Positions 45,771-58,500 of a stretch of 64,000 nucleotides of DNA are shown here, in pieces (within the stretch, counting starts at the first letter, position 1; each line of letters opens with the position of its first letter). The translations under genes and the position numbers were made by a program. Source of the DNA: Alviniconcha marisindica (lineage: Eukaryota; Mollusca; Gastropoda; Provannidae); NCBI GenBank assembly GCA_018857735.1, contig JABMCL010000715.1, forward strand, positions 1,422,001 through 1,486,000, written 5' to 3'. Under the pieces are notes generated by a model that was not told where the DNA came from, made no database searches, and was given only the letters and a program-made list of their open reading frames with translations.

Positions 45771-47300
45771 CTGTCAGTGAATGAAACTCGGCTGCGTCGT
45801 CACAGCGTTCTTCTTCTTCCGTTAATGACAGTCGGCCACAAAGCTGGCCATTACTGTCATTTTAGGGTACTGCGCAGCGTTGATAGTGTCACAGGCACAA
45901 AGAAGAAGAAACGAGAGAGAGAGAAGAAGAGTTTGGGGATTTACTGGGAGGGGGGTGACACCTTCGACTTGAAAGTGCCATGGGTGGGGGACAGAACTGC
46001 ATCTGGGGGGAGTTTGTTCCAGCAGCTACACTACACTACATCTCTGGTTCCAGTCCCTGTCTGTGCGGGGGCAGAAGCGTTGGTACTGGAGGCTGTGGTG
46101 GCTTCTTCTACCCCTTGCAGGCTGGAGTTTGAGGTCAGGGCACACGCTTGACCAGTGGTGATCTTGTACCATGGTGAGGCTTTCCTTCCCAGGCCCAGCA
46201 GCACTCTACTTTCACGCGGGTGGGGCGATATTATCTATGACGCGTACCGAGTTTTGTCAGCATGGCACGTTTTTGTCACCCGGCAACGAGGTAGTGGTGC
46301 CTGCGTGCGCGCGTGCGGCGTGTCTACGTGCGCGCGTGGGTGTGTTCTGACGATCTATCAGATGGGTACTGCGAATACAGAAATACTGAGTAGGCCCTAC
46401 CCGGCGCTTTCAAACGCTCTCTTTTCGGAGATGATGTACATTTGGAGGATTTTATGTACCTTATGTACTCGCGAGCCTGGCGACAATAACCGTAAGAGGT
46501 AACTGTTGCTGTGTCTCTTGTTATGTGTATGACGCCTGTTGAACTTCTAGGTTAACACTGACTGACGCGGGGATAATAAAACACGACACAACACTCACAC
46601 ACACGCACGCACACCGAGGCCGGAAGAGGAAACGCATAGTGTTGCTGGCGAAGCTTTGGCCGGCTAGTCAATCTACGGCCAAATGAGGTATAAAATGAAA
46701 AAGTCAGCAACATAATTGTCGATCATAAGTTTTTTGAGCTGTGTTACACTTGGGAATGCCCTCAAAGTATCATGTATAAAATAGGACACGAAATTCCTAA
46801 TCCTACTTGGGGACAACGAGGTCGCGGCGTGACGTAATACGACCGTTGTACCTTTTCTGATAACAGACGAGGCGTAACTTTAAAAATATGTTCAAAACCT
46901 ACTACCAAATAATTAGATCAAACAAAAGCTGATGTTGTTTTCTTAGTGTGCATATTTTCAAGCAGAAATAGGCAGCCGATGTAGAGATCTGACGTCATTC
47001 ATTACATAATGTTCTGACGTATGCCTAACAAAATGGAGCAAAGAAAGGAACTCATTGATTTCTACGTTTTTATGAGGATGGAGACAATCCGGTCAAACTT
47101 CATGAGAAACTGACAGAGTTTTACAGTGAGCTTGGTGTTGCAGATTGTAATGTGACGCAACCGTGACGCCAAAGAACCGTTGACACCAGAAGAAAAAGAA
47201 GAAGAAAAACTACTTCTTGGTGATAACGCCAGCACTCACAAAGCCTGATCACTGTATCCTATCTAGACGAGCAAAATGTCCATGTTTTCACCCATACACC
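45771..47300. other. Unassigned stretch between two repeat copies
   Basis: GC-richer than its surroundings, with frames open at 45759-46151 and 46155-46502. The minus strand near 46190-45960 has a WNKLPPDAV...FKSKV-like end that could be a LINE tail, but the evidence is thin. No confident gene. Confidence 0.4.
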
Positions 47301-47307
47301 CTACAGT

Positions 47308-47745
47308 CCACACTCCGAGCATCGCTTTCCGGCACCTTCCTCCAAACTCTGCCAGACTTAGTTACACCACTGAAGGGGCACTCTTTATCTCCGCGCAGGT
47401 GTCCAGCGACGCGGTCAGCGCTCTCCGAAAGGTTCGGGTACTAATATGACTGTACTGAGAAGCAACCTAGCGCCCAAGCACTCACGTAAACATGAGACGC
47501 ATCTACCCCGGGTGAAAGAAAAGAGTTCCGTCTCGATTCAAACGATTTGGGATTTATTTGTGCTGGTGTAAACTTTGTTGGTGGCTATAAATGACACGCC
47601 TTGTTTTATTTGAGTGTTTGTAACAAACTTACTACTGTTTGAGCACCAACAAAAAACTGCGCGTTAGCTGTTTTCTGGACCCTATGGCGTAACTAAATAC
47701 GGCAGTGGTTGAAGGAAGGATATCGTAAACCAGTGCTTGGAGTTT
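47308..47745. repeat. Repeat family 4, copy 2
   Basis: Direct copy of 45373-45770, about 1.93 kb downstream and highly similar. The pair flanks the unassigned stretch 45771-47300. Confidence 0.85.
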
Positions 47746-47774
47746 GCCTACAGTCCAGACTATGGCCTATGCGA

Positions 47775-48091
<317 letters not shown>

Positions 48092-48594
48092 GTGAGGAAG
48101 CAGAAACTGGTAGGGCGGAGCTTTTTAATGGATACATGGTCTGTCACCATCTGTCATTTCAGAGCTTATGGCTCTTCCCCTCACCATAGTACCAGAAGGC
48201 ATGTAAGGCGTAGCTGAAAAAGTTGAAATTGCATAGCAAAAAGGGAATAATACTTCCAAGGAATATGAAAGTGTCAAGTAAATCATATGATCATTCTGGC
48301 GTTCATATTTTCTATCCCAACTGTCATCAGAAATGATGCACTCCTCGTAATCGATTGTATTACAGGACAGAAAGGCAACTCTGTAATCTAGTAATAGTAT
48401 TACTTTTTTTCTTTCTTTTTTTAATAAGGCTACATCGATGAGTAGCGAACACTTATTTCTGTTAAAAGGCACAGATTAACGGCCTACGCCGAACTGACGT
48501 GACGTCATTTCGCAGCCGTCAATGAAATATAAGTGAACGGCAACGGCAGGCGATCCCCGTGCATATCAAACTCTTTTGTCGCCACTGAATACCG

Positions 48595-48596
<2 letters not shown>

Positions 48597-48678
<82 letters not shown>
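48597..48678. repeat. TG microsatellite
   Basis: A perfect TG run of about 80 bases. Confidence 0.97.
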
Positions 48679-48681
<3 letters not shown>

Positions 48682-48975
48682 ATATCAAAAGCAGATACTA
48701 TTAGTGAGCTTGTTAAAGGAAAAGTCCAAAGTTTTTAAGTATGCAAAATGACAATCGAAATGACTGACAAATAAGTTTGAGATTTAATGAAATAAAAAAT
48801 GGAAAAAATGTTTATGTTGGTTTTTAATTGATTTTATTTTCTGTAGGCTGGTCTCGGGTTCTCCATCAGTCACGTGACTTTCTCGGAAGTGACGTCAGTC
48901 TGGGGAGTCAGTGCGGTTGCCATCTTAGATTGTTCATTGAATGTGTATGCGTGTGGTCAACAAAAAGCTCTAACC

Positions 48976-49230
48976 ATGCCGGCCTACTGTATTGCAGCAA
49001 ACTGTAACAACTCACAAGCAACCCAAAGCATAACTATGCACGAGTTCCCGCGGAATCGACCCGCTGTGAGGCGAAAATACTGAGGTCAAATTTGTACAAT
49101 TCAAACGAGCTGACTTTGATGCTGCGCCTCAGTCACGCCCATTTGTGTAGCGAGCACTTCGCTGGGTGCGATTTCGTAAACTTTATGGCGGAATACCATA
49201 TGTGTTTGCTTCAAAGCGGAATTTTAGGGC
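48976..49230 (+). pseudogene. Broken THAP zinc-finger coding segment
   Basis: From the ATG at 48976 the frame reads MPAYCIAANCNNSQATQSIT, then MHEFPRNRPAVRRKY and a TGA at 49081. This is the N-terminal half of a THAP domain (Cys-x4-Cys after Met-Pro). The second half continues in other frames: KFVQFKRADFDAA near 49090, then HLCSEHFAGCDFVNF near 49140-49190, which supplies the Cys-x2-His pair. At least one stop and one frameshift interrupt it, so no intact DNA-binding domain is made. Confidence 0.8.
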
Positions 49231-49619
49231 TGCCCACAGGGTAACCGATTTGGAGAAAAAAATCCAGTTCGAATCTCCAAGGATCTCCTCGAATCTCTGA
49301 GGATGAAGCGCTCAGCATGATAACAAAAATTGAGAGATACCCTGAAACAAGCGCTAACAAGGCAAAGACAAAAAGTCTAACACGAATGCCTACGGCAGAA
49401 AAGGCCGTGAAAGAAAGGGACTATACACAAATGCTTGGGGCAAAGAAAGAACAGACCACAAATGCCTGTGGCAAAGAAAGAAAGACCAAACCAATAACGC
49501 TGGTGGCAAACGAAAAATGGCTGCCCTAATCAGGCAGCTGGCACCAAATGAAAGAAACAAAACAGCTGAAACCACCTCCGAAAACCCCAAACGGTTGTCT
49601 ACCTGCAAGCATAAGGTGG

Positions 49620-49621
<2 letters not shown>

Positions 49622-49665
<44 letters not shown>

Positions 49666-49674
49666 CACACACAC
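49622..49674. repeat. CA microsatellite
   Basis: CA run inside Kolobok-like copy B. Confidence 0.95.
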
Positions 49675-50839
49675 AAATCACAACAGTCTAATAGACTACT
49701 GTTTGCAACAAAGGAGTGGACGACTACAGTCATAAGAGCACAGAGCAAAAATAACTGTGCCAACGACAACCAGATGGAAAGCCAAACTAACCATAACTAA
49801 CTCTAAACTAACCACTCACTAACCCGGCTTTCATCTAGAAAAACAAAGACTGCAGACTGATAAAGCAAAATGCTAATCAGGACTACCGATGACAAAGCAT
49901 CGGCCGGATGTAAACAAATGCAGACGACAAGAGAAATACAAATGGCTGCCCTAATCAGGCAAGCAAACAAGCGGGTACGAAATGGCCAATAAACCAAAAA
50001 GAAAAAAGAAAGAACGCATGGTTGAAAAAGAAGGGGAAAAGAGAGAGAAAACAACAACACTTTCTGAAAAGAAAGAGGAGGCAAGTAATGTCAGTGAGCA
50101 ACGGGACAAAGGCTGGGTACACGTAATCCGTGTACACGATACAACCCACTTAGCAGTGGCGGCAGGGCAACAGACGCTCACGAACTACCCCACACAAAGA
50201 AAGAATGAGAGATCTCGTTAAACATCGAGACTACCCCCCTCATTCGTACATCGTAAATGAACGATATGACTCGAGAAACAAAAGGGAAAGCCAAGAGAAA
50301 AAACAGTGAATGGCAAGAACCGGTAACTAGCCCAACAAAATCGCTAGTCTATTGAACTAGAACGAACAAAACTTTTTCATTTTTACATATGATGAAACAA
50401 ACAAGGATAAATTGGGAAAATAAAAACACCTAATAAAAGGCAGGCTCCCTGTTGTGAAAGCTAGAGTAAACAGAACGAAAAAGACTGAAACGCCACGCAC
50501 CTAACAAGGTTCGAGAAAGATGAAATAACAAGGAGGAAATAAACTACTGACAATGGCGTCGGAGCTTCATCTTTGGAGATTCGAACTGGAATTTTTTCCA
50601 AGTCGGTTACCCTGTGGCTACTAGCCATTTTGCAGCGACTCCCCAGAATGACTTAGTGCGCATATGTGCACATGATTTTCAGCGTCATGGCGACGCTTTC
50701 GGTACGACAGAAAATGCCTGTTTTCGTGCATTTATAACCCTCAGATCACAGTTTCATCTACATCATTGTTCTCAGCGAACTTTAACGGAAATCGTGTCAA
50801 AAATCACCCCAAACCTTGGACTTGTCCTTTAAGACGATA

Positions 50840-51425
50840 AAATGAGAAACAGTTTGCAAATTGGGGTAGAAGCATGCGTTATTTTGTTTTTGTTTGTTTG
50901 TTTGTTTGTTTGTAAATTGTGTGGTATAGCATATAGATTGAAATTTTAAATGGAAGGAATGTCGAGTGTCACTTTTTAGGTAACCGTGACCTTTATAATT
51001 TAGGTCACCGTGTAAAATCAAATGGTATTCAGATATTCTCAGTATCTCTGACAGTTTCTGTTTTTAAACCCCGAGTGCAATACTAGTAACTGTACAATGG
51101 TTGCACTTTACACAAAAAAGAAGTTTAAGTGTTTTAAATGTACATTGTGATGCTAAAAATAGACACACATGTGACGTTATGCATCAAAATTGGATACTGT
51201 CTTGTTTTCTGATTTGGTTGACTGAAGTTAATGCTTTTTGTCTCCCATCAGAAGCATTTGAAAGCAAGAGTATTTTAAATCATAATAAAGTGATACGTTT
51301 GTGATGCAAAGTGATTGCTAATAACGGATATGCCTGTGTTGTCTAGGCCGCAAGTACTTTATGCACACTGGCACGCTTTCAAAACTACCTAGAACAAAGT
51401 TTAACTGCATACATTTGAACTTATA
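50840..51425. other. Noncoding stretch
   Basis: AT-rich, with a tttg repeat near 50890. No gene recognised. Confidence 0.5.
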
Positions 51426-51426
51426 T

Positions 51427-51705
51427 TCTTTACAAAAAAAACAGTTTGTCGATCGTGTGGAACAAAAGGACACAACAAATCCGAAACTAGGTCAAAATCG
51501 TAAAAGTAGGCCAATGGAAGAAAAACAGACTTATGATTATCTTTTGATTGTGTTCACTGTAACACAATATTCTTTACAGAAAAACACAAAGTTTGTCTAT
51601 CGTGCTGAACAAAAGGTCACAAAAAATCCGTAACTAGGTCAAATCGTAAAAGTAGGTCAACTAAGAAGAAGATTTATAATTATATTTTTGATCGCGTGCA
51701 CTGTA
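51427..51705. repeat. Tandem duplication of a ~140-bp unit
   Basis: Two copies sharing attctttaca, gtttgtc...atcgtg, gaacaaaaggacacaac and aaatccgaaactaggtcaaa + atcgtaaaagtagg, in direct orientation. Confidence 0.9.
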
Positions 51706-51859
51706 ATGTTGTTGGATGTATGAAATGGTGATATATGTGTTTCAATGGAACCCTCGAAAAATCTGCAAACTATCAATTCAGAAGTCATAATACAGGACAA
51801 TAAAGTCATAGCTTGAACAGAAGTGAAGTTGCAACAACTCACACAAATTCGGCTGGAAG

Positions 51860-54050
51860 ATTCGAATGCTGTCATCAAGCTAGTCTGCATTGAAGTCTCC
51901 TTCAAAGTAGCATAAGGCAGTACATGGGAAGTTGGCAGGTGCACACTTGCATCTTGTTTTACGGTCTTGTTTGCAGCCACAGTGGATCAGCTCGTAGTAC
52001 GAGCCCTCAGCCTGGCGAAGTGTTGTCCATAGTGGCTACCATGGTTGTCCTTTGTCCTTGGTCCATCTCCAGGCGGATGGAGATGGCAACCTTGGTGCTC
52101 TGTGGAGATATATGTCCTGATGGCTTTGCATCCTTGGGAGAACAGCTTTTGCCTTGCTGCATTCACTGTTATCACTGTACTCTTCTTTTCATGCATGAAC
52201 ACAACAAATTGCTCAATCTTCTCAAATGCCTCTTGTGACAGATTTGCTGTCTCAGTACCAAGTTCTAAAAAAGCAGACGCCACTGTAGGGAATGCAGTCC
52301 CTGTGTTTCAGGCCTTCAGTTTTCCTTTCCAGCCAAAGAATGAGACCGTGTCACAACCAGTTAAAAGCGTGAAAGGCAGGCAAAGCTCTTGATTTGTCTG
52401 CAACAAGGCTTGAAGCAGTCGCGTGGGCTGCAATGTATCTGAAATGTTTTCCAGTCCCAAATGCAAGCCACAACTCTTCCACCTTTATTTTTTCAACAAC
52501 AGAGATTGCAAGTACAACAACGTCAGTGTCAGTAGTTCGTATTATTATCTTCTTCTGTATCATGAAGAAATATTCGTGTGTCGGTCTTTTCGTGGGTGCA
52601 TCCACTCATACAGTTCAGGTCTATTTTTGTGGATGATGAGACCACGCTGTCACCGCAAGGGGAGACGAGTATTTTGCGAGAAACTCGAGTTTCTTCAGTT
52701 TCTTTGAAAAGAAAACAAAACAGGTCACTCTTGTTCTCGTCGTTCTTCAAGAAGCTCTTCTAGATGGAAGGTAATGGTGCCAAAGGTAACACCTTACGAC
52801 GTTTACCTTGGCCCCGTTTGCTTCTTGTCCCGGCCTTCAAGCTGTCTGCGACATAAACGTCCCAAACAATATCCAACCGTCGAACACTCTGAAGTTGTCC
52901 AAAAATGTAAGGCAAGAAGACGCTGTTGCTGTAGTTCTGGAAAGTGTTTGATGTCCTTGGGGAGAGCATCTGGACAACAAATGCACCGTCAAGGATCTTC
53001 ACATCTGCTTCGGGTGAGCTGTCTGCAGCCATGTATGCAGCAGTGTCTTTGCTGATCAGTTGTTCTTCTTCCTGCGTACAAGGTTCAAGCTCAGTTCCAC
53101 TGATAAAATCAGAAAACTCTTCAGTGGCGATATCATGCTAACAGGATCAACCGTCTCTTCATAATCAGTGTTGTTTGTTTCATGTAGCAGGACTTCTTCC
53201 TCATCAGCATTCCCAGATCCAAGAGGGAAGCGTTCAACGATACTTCAGCTAGTCTGCCTTTTTACCTGTCCGCATATCACCCAGTTTGCTGAATGACGGT
53301 TGTGGTGGCTGGTTTTCGTGCCTGAAAAATTCTCTGGCAGGTCCCCTTTCCTCGTCTGGCATGCAATGTAAATCCGCTAAAACAACGAGCAGCCATTGCG
53401 GAGGATTGTCACGGAAGATATTTTATCCTTCTGTTGTTGCACAAACACATGCAGCTTGTTCGTTCGCAGAGGCATTTTGATTGGTTTTGTTATCTTTTCG
53501 AGCCTTTCCTCAACAAAGTTGTTATATTGCTGTATCCCACTGCTGATGACTGAGCTAACTGCAGTCATGGCAGCCGCGTCTACAATGACTTTGGAGTCCA
53601 GGTCGAAGAGGCATCCTCCATCGTCTTCAAATGGATGTCCAGCTTCCTCAGAGGTTTGACCGTTTATTCTGGTGGCTTTTTTCGGTGCAGGCTGGCAGAT
53701 CCTACTGCACCTCCATTTCCTTTTACCATCGCATAGCACCGCTCATTTGCTTGGTCATGGGCTATGGCTGAGAAAGGACGACACGTTTTCTGCACAACAA
53801 ATCAGCCATTGCCTCCGAGTTGACACATGTCACGAAGGTACACTGATAACCATCTGGCGTAGCTGATGTGGTCAAGGTCAAAACAACAACAACATGGTAA
53901 CAGCTTTGTCAGTGTTTGTATGAACTGATTGAAGTTGGCATTCGGATGGATTGAGTGAACTGAAGAATGCTCAGCTCCAACTCCAGCACACAGCTCCAGT
54001 ATGGAAACATTGGCTGCTTCCGATGTTTCTTGGAACAGTCTTCACTTGTC
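51860..54050 (-). pseudogene. Broken copy of a multi-copy invertebrate protein of unknown function
   Basis: Read antisense from about 54050: SCVLELELSILQFTQSIR, then DHISYARWLSVYLRDMCQLG, CRPFSAIAHDQANERCYAMV (+ KGNGGAVGS), TILRNGCSLF (then SRIYIACQTRKGDLPENF in another frame), QNYSNSVFLPYIFGQLQSVR, RRLDIVWDVYVADSLKAGTR, CTHEKTDTRIFLHD, TTDTDVVVLAISVVEKIKVE, ELWLAFGTGKHFRYIAAH, ALPAFHAF and a Cys-rich end CKQDRKTRCKCAP. This block order is that of a large uncharacterised protein family I recall from mollusc and cnidarian gene sets. A TAG sits where the family has Trp (52760), and several frameshifts follow. Multi-copy, possibly mobile; function unknown. Confidence 0.8.
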
Positions 54051-54312
54051 TCGTTTTTGTCTTCCTTTTCTCAAATGCTCTGACGGTGATGCAAGATATA
54101 GAGTGCAGCAGCAGTGAAGTTTCATGCCAAGGTAGACTGGAACTGGTGTCTCATTGGTTTTTGTATGGCGACGAGTTTGTGTCTGAGTGTCTTGTTTTTC
54201 AGTGTGAACCAAACTATTTTACCGTAAATAGGCTATTGAATATCACTATCAGCTGGGTGATTGTTGATACAGCCTGTGTTTGACAAGACACTGCCAGCAC
54301 ACTACCCTCGGT

Positions 54313-54363
54313 CTGTTCACAGGGGAGAGAGAAAAGAGAGAGAGAGAAAAGAGAGAGAGAGAG
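54313..54363. repeat. GA microsatellite
   Basis: Interrupted GA/AAGAG runs. Confidence 0.9.
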
Positions 54364-55733
54364 CTTGATCATAGATAGATCGCAGCCGTAGACTTTCGCG
54401 CCCCAGAACTGGCGTTTTTATTAGGTATAGACCATTCCCATGAGAGGAAATTTTTGAGTGCTCTGCCCCTGCGTAAGGCGGAAGTCTGCTATCCACCGCC
54501 TACTGGGTGTCGCCTGAGCGAAGATAGTTTCGATCAACCGCAATACTAAAAAATAACTACCATGGGGAAGGATACTGTGTGTGCTGTATGAACTACAAAG
54601 GAAAGGAGGTGTAGGGATGTGAATTAACTGAGTTGAACAGATTAACTGCCGACAAGAAACAGAGGAAAGTTAGGTGGTCGCCGCTCAGCAAAACTGGTCA
54701 AAAAAGTGACAACATGTTTGCCAGTATAATCCGCACAGCTTTTTATTTTTTATATATTTTTTAAAACTATTTTAGTTTACTTCAGTGAGTGACAACAAAA
54801 TCACCGGCCAAGCCAAGGTGCTATCATTACTGTTTCTATGCTACAGACAGGCAGCCTAATCCTAGCGCTAACCCTATCAGCAGTGTGCCTTTAATTTATT
54901 TTGTAATTTTTAATTTGTAAATCCTGACCAAAGTCTCCTGTTGGTGCATGTATGCCAACTGTGTTTGAGTGTGTTTGTGCCTTTATATGGCAAATTGTAA
55001 ATATAAGGTTTGAGTGAGATAGTGGTGTTGATGACATTTGCTTTCCACTGACAAGCACACATTTAATTATTTTTTCTGTCTAAAAACCTGGAGTAGTTCA
55101 GAATATAGCTTTTCATATTACACCCACTGCTACTTACTAACTTAGTGTAAACTGTAAGGAATGTGGCCTGAGTTTTACTTTTTGGCTTCTCACTTCATTT
55201 TTTTTCTAGTCAAATTATCAAAATTTCTTTAAACTTAAAGAGGTCTGAATCATAACAGTGTACATTACAGCAGCATACAGTTTATACATATACTGCTATT
55301 TAAGAATCAAGAATATTCATTTGTCCTCTGTAAACACAGGAAATTCAAATTATGGCCACTAGCAAAAAACAAAACAAAAAACAAAAAAATTATAACAAAT
55401 AGTCTAGGCCTAGTGCATTAACTATTGATTACACACACACACACACTATTAGTAGTACTATATACAGAGTTGTTAAGAATAAACACCCAAGGAAGGCGTC
55501 AGCCGAAAATTTGGGAACTTTTATGCCAACTTGTTTTTCTTTGATTTTTATCAGTTTATATTATATATATATCAGTACACATACACACACTCTACTAAAA
55601 TATGCAAGTCAGTTTAGACAGATTAAAAATACAGCTATTAAGACACATGCACACACCCGTACATCTATCTCTTGATTACACACCCACATTACAACACCTA
55701 CCCAACCCACCCCACACCCTCCCTCCTCCCACC

Positions 55734-55741
<8 letters not shown>

Positions 55742-55784
<43 letters not shown>
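55742..55784. repeat. TA microsatellite
   Basis: A perfect TA run of about 42 bases within CA-rich flanks. Confidence 0.95.
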
Positions 55785-55793
<9 letters not shown>

Positions 55794-56277
55794 ACTGGTA
55801 TACATGTATCAGTATATATGTATGCATTCTACTTATTTTAAAAATTAATGTACAAATAAATACAGCCACAGATTAAAAGTACAACAATTAAAACAACACA
55901 CATACCCGCACACACACACACAAGCTGCATGCATGGTGCTTTAAAAAAAAAATGCAATTCACAAAATGTAGTGCTCACAGTGATTGATGTAGTTTTGTGG
56001 TTTTACATTTTGTTCATGACATTTTCAGTTTCATTCATATGTGTGCTTCTGTGTTCTGAGAGGAAAATAACACTAACTGACAAGTAACTGAATAAATCAT
56101 TAAATGTCTACTTGATTTTTATTACCATTTATGAACAGTTTTGTTAAATAACCAAGTAAAGAGACTGACTTGAACTGATTTTGCTTTCTCTTTTAAAACT
56201 ATCCTCATAAAACATCTGCTCAAAAACAATTTTTTAAACCTCTTGCCTCAATCTCTTCATTGTGGTTACTTCACTTA

Positions 56278-56281
<4 letters not shown>

Positions 56282-56348
<67 letters not shown>
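56282..56348. repeat. TG microsatellite
   Basis: A perfect TG run of about 66 bases. Confidence 0.97.
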
Positions 56349-56349
<1 letters not shown>

Positions 56350-57057
56350 GTAACTCACTCTGCACACCCATTTTATATCTTTATTATTAATATTACTAAC
56401 TGAATTAAACTTATCATAAGTAGTCCATATATTCAAAGTGTTAATATACATCTTTACAAGTCTATAATAATGTGAAGGTGAAGAAATTGCAAACTGTACA
56501 AATCTCCCTTTCCTCCTCAACTCCCTCTCTCTGGCTCAGTGTTATGAGAAAAAAATCTTCTTCCACTCACTTTGTTCAGATGGTTAATTGGATCAGTCAT
56601 AATGAGAAATGTATTGCAAACTCTTTCAGTGTCTGGGTACTTGTACTTCTAGTAAACAGTTCAAGTCCCTGGCTTGTAACTCACAAAATTAAATGCAGAA
56701 GCAGCAAAATATTGCCATACATAATTTCAAAATAAATGGGACAAGAACTGAAGGTTCATCTAGTAGAGTAGCAGTGTTCTCTGACATTGTACATTCTACG
56801 TATTCATCCTTCATGAGAATTTATATAGACAGACTAATAGGCAATGCCATTTGTTAAAATGCAGGTTAGGTTGGCTGTTGATGAATTAACTTTTTGAATT
56901 AATTTGTCAGTGCTGGCAGTCATGTGTGATTATTTCTGTCATTGTAAGCTGAACATTTCCCACTCTTCTTTGAGTAGCTGTGCTCACTGTCTTTGAAGGA
57001 ATCACTAGTCAAGCAGCTTAGGATCACATTCAAAGACTCATAACTTGAGTCTAACAT

Positions 57058-57072
57058 TGTGTGTGTGTGTGA

Positions 57073-57120
<48 letters not shown>
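57058..57120. repeat. TG microsatellite
   Basis: TG repeats with one gaa interruption. Confidence 0.95.
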
Positions 57121-57123
<3 letters not shown>

Positions 57124-57578
57124 GAGGCTAATTTTACAAATAAACATATGATTTTAAATGTAGTCTTAGTTATACAACTGAGATGTGAATTGATTTGATC
57201 AAACTGTATCATTAGTTACAGTGAGGCAGCAGGGTCTTCAGTGCTGCATTTATGTGTAATACTTGGTTGTTGCTACAACTATTATGAGCTGCGCCTGTTT
57301 CTGTGCGTGTTTATTGTGAGTGCAGCAGCCGTTTACCTGTGCGTTTAGTGTGAATATGCCTGTTGACCTGTCTTTATACTTTTGTCTATTCTTATTCTCT
57401 TTTTTAAATTTTCTTTATTTTATATATATATATATTTCATTTTCATCAAGTATTTATATTTATGTTTACTTCTATGTTTCTTTCTTTGTGGTTATATAAT
57501 ATATATAATATATAATATATATATATATATATATATAAATATTAACACACCCACACCCACTTATTTTCTTCTTCTTCT

Positions 57579-57581
<3 letters not shown>

Positions 57582-57628
<47 letters not shown>
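57582..57628. repeat. CT microsatellite
   Basis: CT run following cttcttcttcttc. Confidence 0.95.
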
Positions 57629-57629
<1 letters not shown>

Positions 57630-57901
57630 AATGATGCCTGTAATTTTATATTTACTCATCAGTAGCTTAGTAAGGGCTAGTAGTTAGACTGATTTTTGAC
57701 TGAACCTAAACTACAATCCTTGTAAAAGAAAGTTTTCGAGTTCAAGTTCTCTCCGACTTCTCCCTTTTGAAGTCCGTATGATGAAACCGCTCCGCATTGT
57801 GGGAAAATAAAGTATGATATATTACAACGGACAAGTTCTGCCTTTGTGCTCCTGACCAGCTGTCCATTTTTCTTCAACCATACTTTTAAATCTAAAAATT
57901 A

Positions 57902-58081
57902 ATGTTCGCCGAGTTAAATGACCGTGCACTCGCCGCTGTTGAACGGCTGCCAGACGTCCCACTCGGCAAGGGGCTATACTCGTACCAAACTCCTGCCTCG
58001 CTCGTGGGAATGGTCTCTCAGTTGCAGTTGCAAACGACTAGAGCTCAAAAGCAGAGAGTAGTGCTGTATGAAAAACAGAGA
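57902..58081 (+). CDS. Unrecognised short coding candidate running into a SINE
   Basis: From ATG at 57902, with an in-frame TAA nine bases upstream, the frame reads MFAELNDRALAAVERLPDVP, then LGKGLYSYQTPASLVGMVSQ and LQLQTTRAQKQRVVLYEKQR. Composition is protein-like and GC-richer than its surroundings. At 58079 a SINE begins and the frame stops five codons later, so the end has probably been lost to insertion. It could be the first exon of a gene, a transposon ORF fragment or chance. I do not recognise it. Confidence 0.35.
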
Positions 58082-58375
58082 GCCGGTTTGGCCTAGCGGT
58101 AAGCGGATGGACCTCGGTTTGATACCGCTTCGACTCTCCTTTCTCTTCAAAAGTTGTGGTCTCTGGACACTGTCTTGTCACTTTGTCCCTCACAACTAAT
58201 GAAACATTAAAAGTGGCTCTCATCGCCGCTGCCCATCTTAATGCCGCAGGTCATTCTGGTGGTGACAGTGTAGCGATAGGTATGTACTCTCCTTCAGTGG
58301 CCCCCACCTCCATACCCCCTTCCCCCCATCCCTAATAAGCCTTCTGGTTTCTGTGGACGTTAAGCACCATGTTTA
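58079..58375 (+). mobile_element. tRNA-derived SINE
   Basis: Starts gagccggtttggcctagcgg (A box) with ggtttgatacc as B box and ends aataagccttctggtttctg + tggacgttaagcacca. Same family as 43399-43612, opposite strand, with a longer middle. Confidence 0.85.
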
Positions 58376-58500
58376 CGTTTATGTATGAAAACTGACGATC
58401 AATGGATCAATCAACCGGCCAAGCAACTGATCAATACAGAAAGGGGAGAAAAAAAGCTTTGCAAACTGCCGATCACCACCCACTGTGACTTTACATACGG

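Larger units (their letters stand above)
48717..50828. mobile_element. Kolobok-like DNA transposon, copy B (both ends present)
   Basis: A 2.1-kb element flanked by TTAA (48713-48716 and 50829-50832). Inverted termini are aggaaaagtccaaagtttt and, reversed, aggacaagtccaaggttt, with a second subterminal inverted match (gacgtcagtctggggagtca against actccccagaatgac). Near its left end is a broken THAP zinc-finger coding segment. TTAA target sites together with a THAP domain fit the Kolobok superfamily. The transposase catalytic part is not recognisable; the interior is simple-repeat-rich and internally duplicated. Confidence 0.8.
54364..57900. other. Noncoding, microsatellite-rich stretch
   Basis: Contains TA runs near 55742-55784 and 57500-57536, TG runs at 56282-56348 and 57058-57120, a CT run at 57582-57628 and short CA runs near 55432 and 55912. 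No exon, RNA gene or TE protein recognised. Confidence 0.6.

Noticed and set aside
45759..46502. Two plus-strand frames that could be exons
   Set aside because: Basic low-complexity segments and no family; the minus strand has a faint LINE-tail look, so coding on plus is unlikely.
48125..48472. 115-codon minus-strand frame
   Set aside because: No recognisable family or splice sites; part lies next to the microsatellite.
50614..50832. 72-codon frame conserved at 62888-63187
   Set aside because: Conservation is explained by both lying in the terminal part of the same transposon family; the frame runs through the terminal inverted repeat.
53951..54283. Plus-strand frame with membrane-like segment
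   Set aside because: Its first part is antisense to the broken multi-copy gene; the hydrophobic stretch is best explained by chance.
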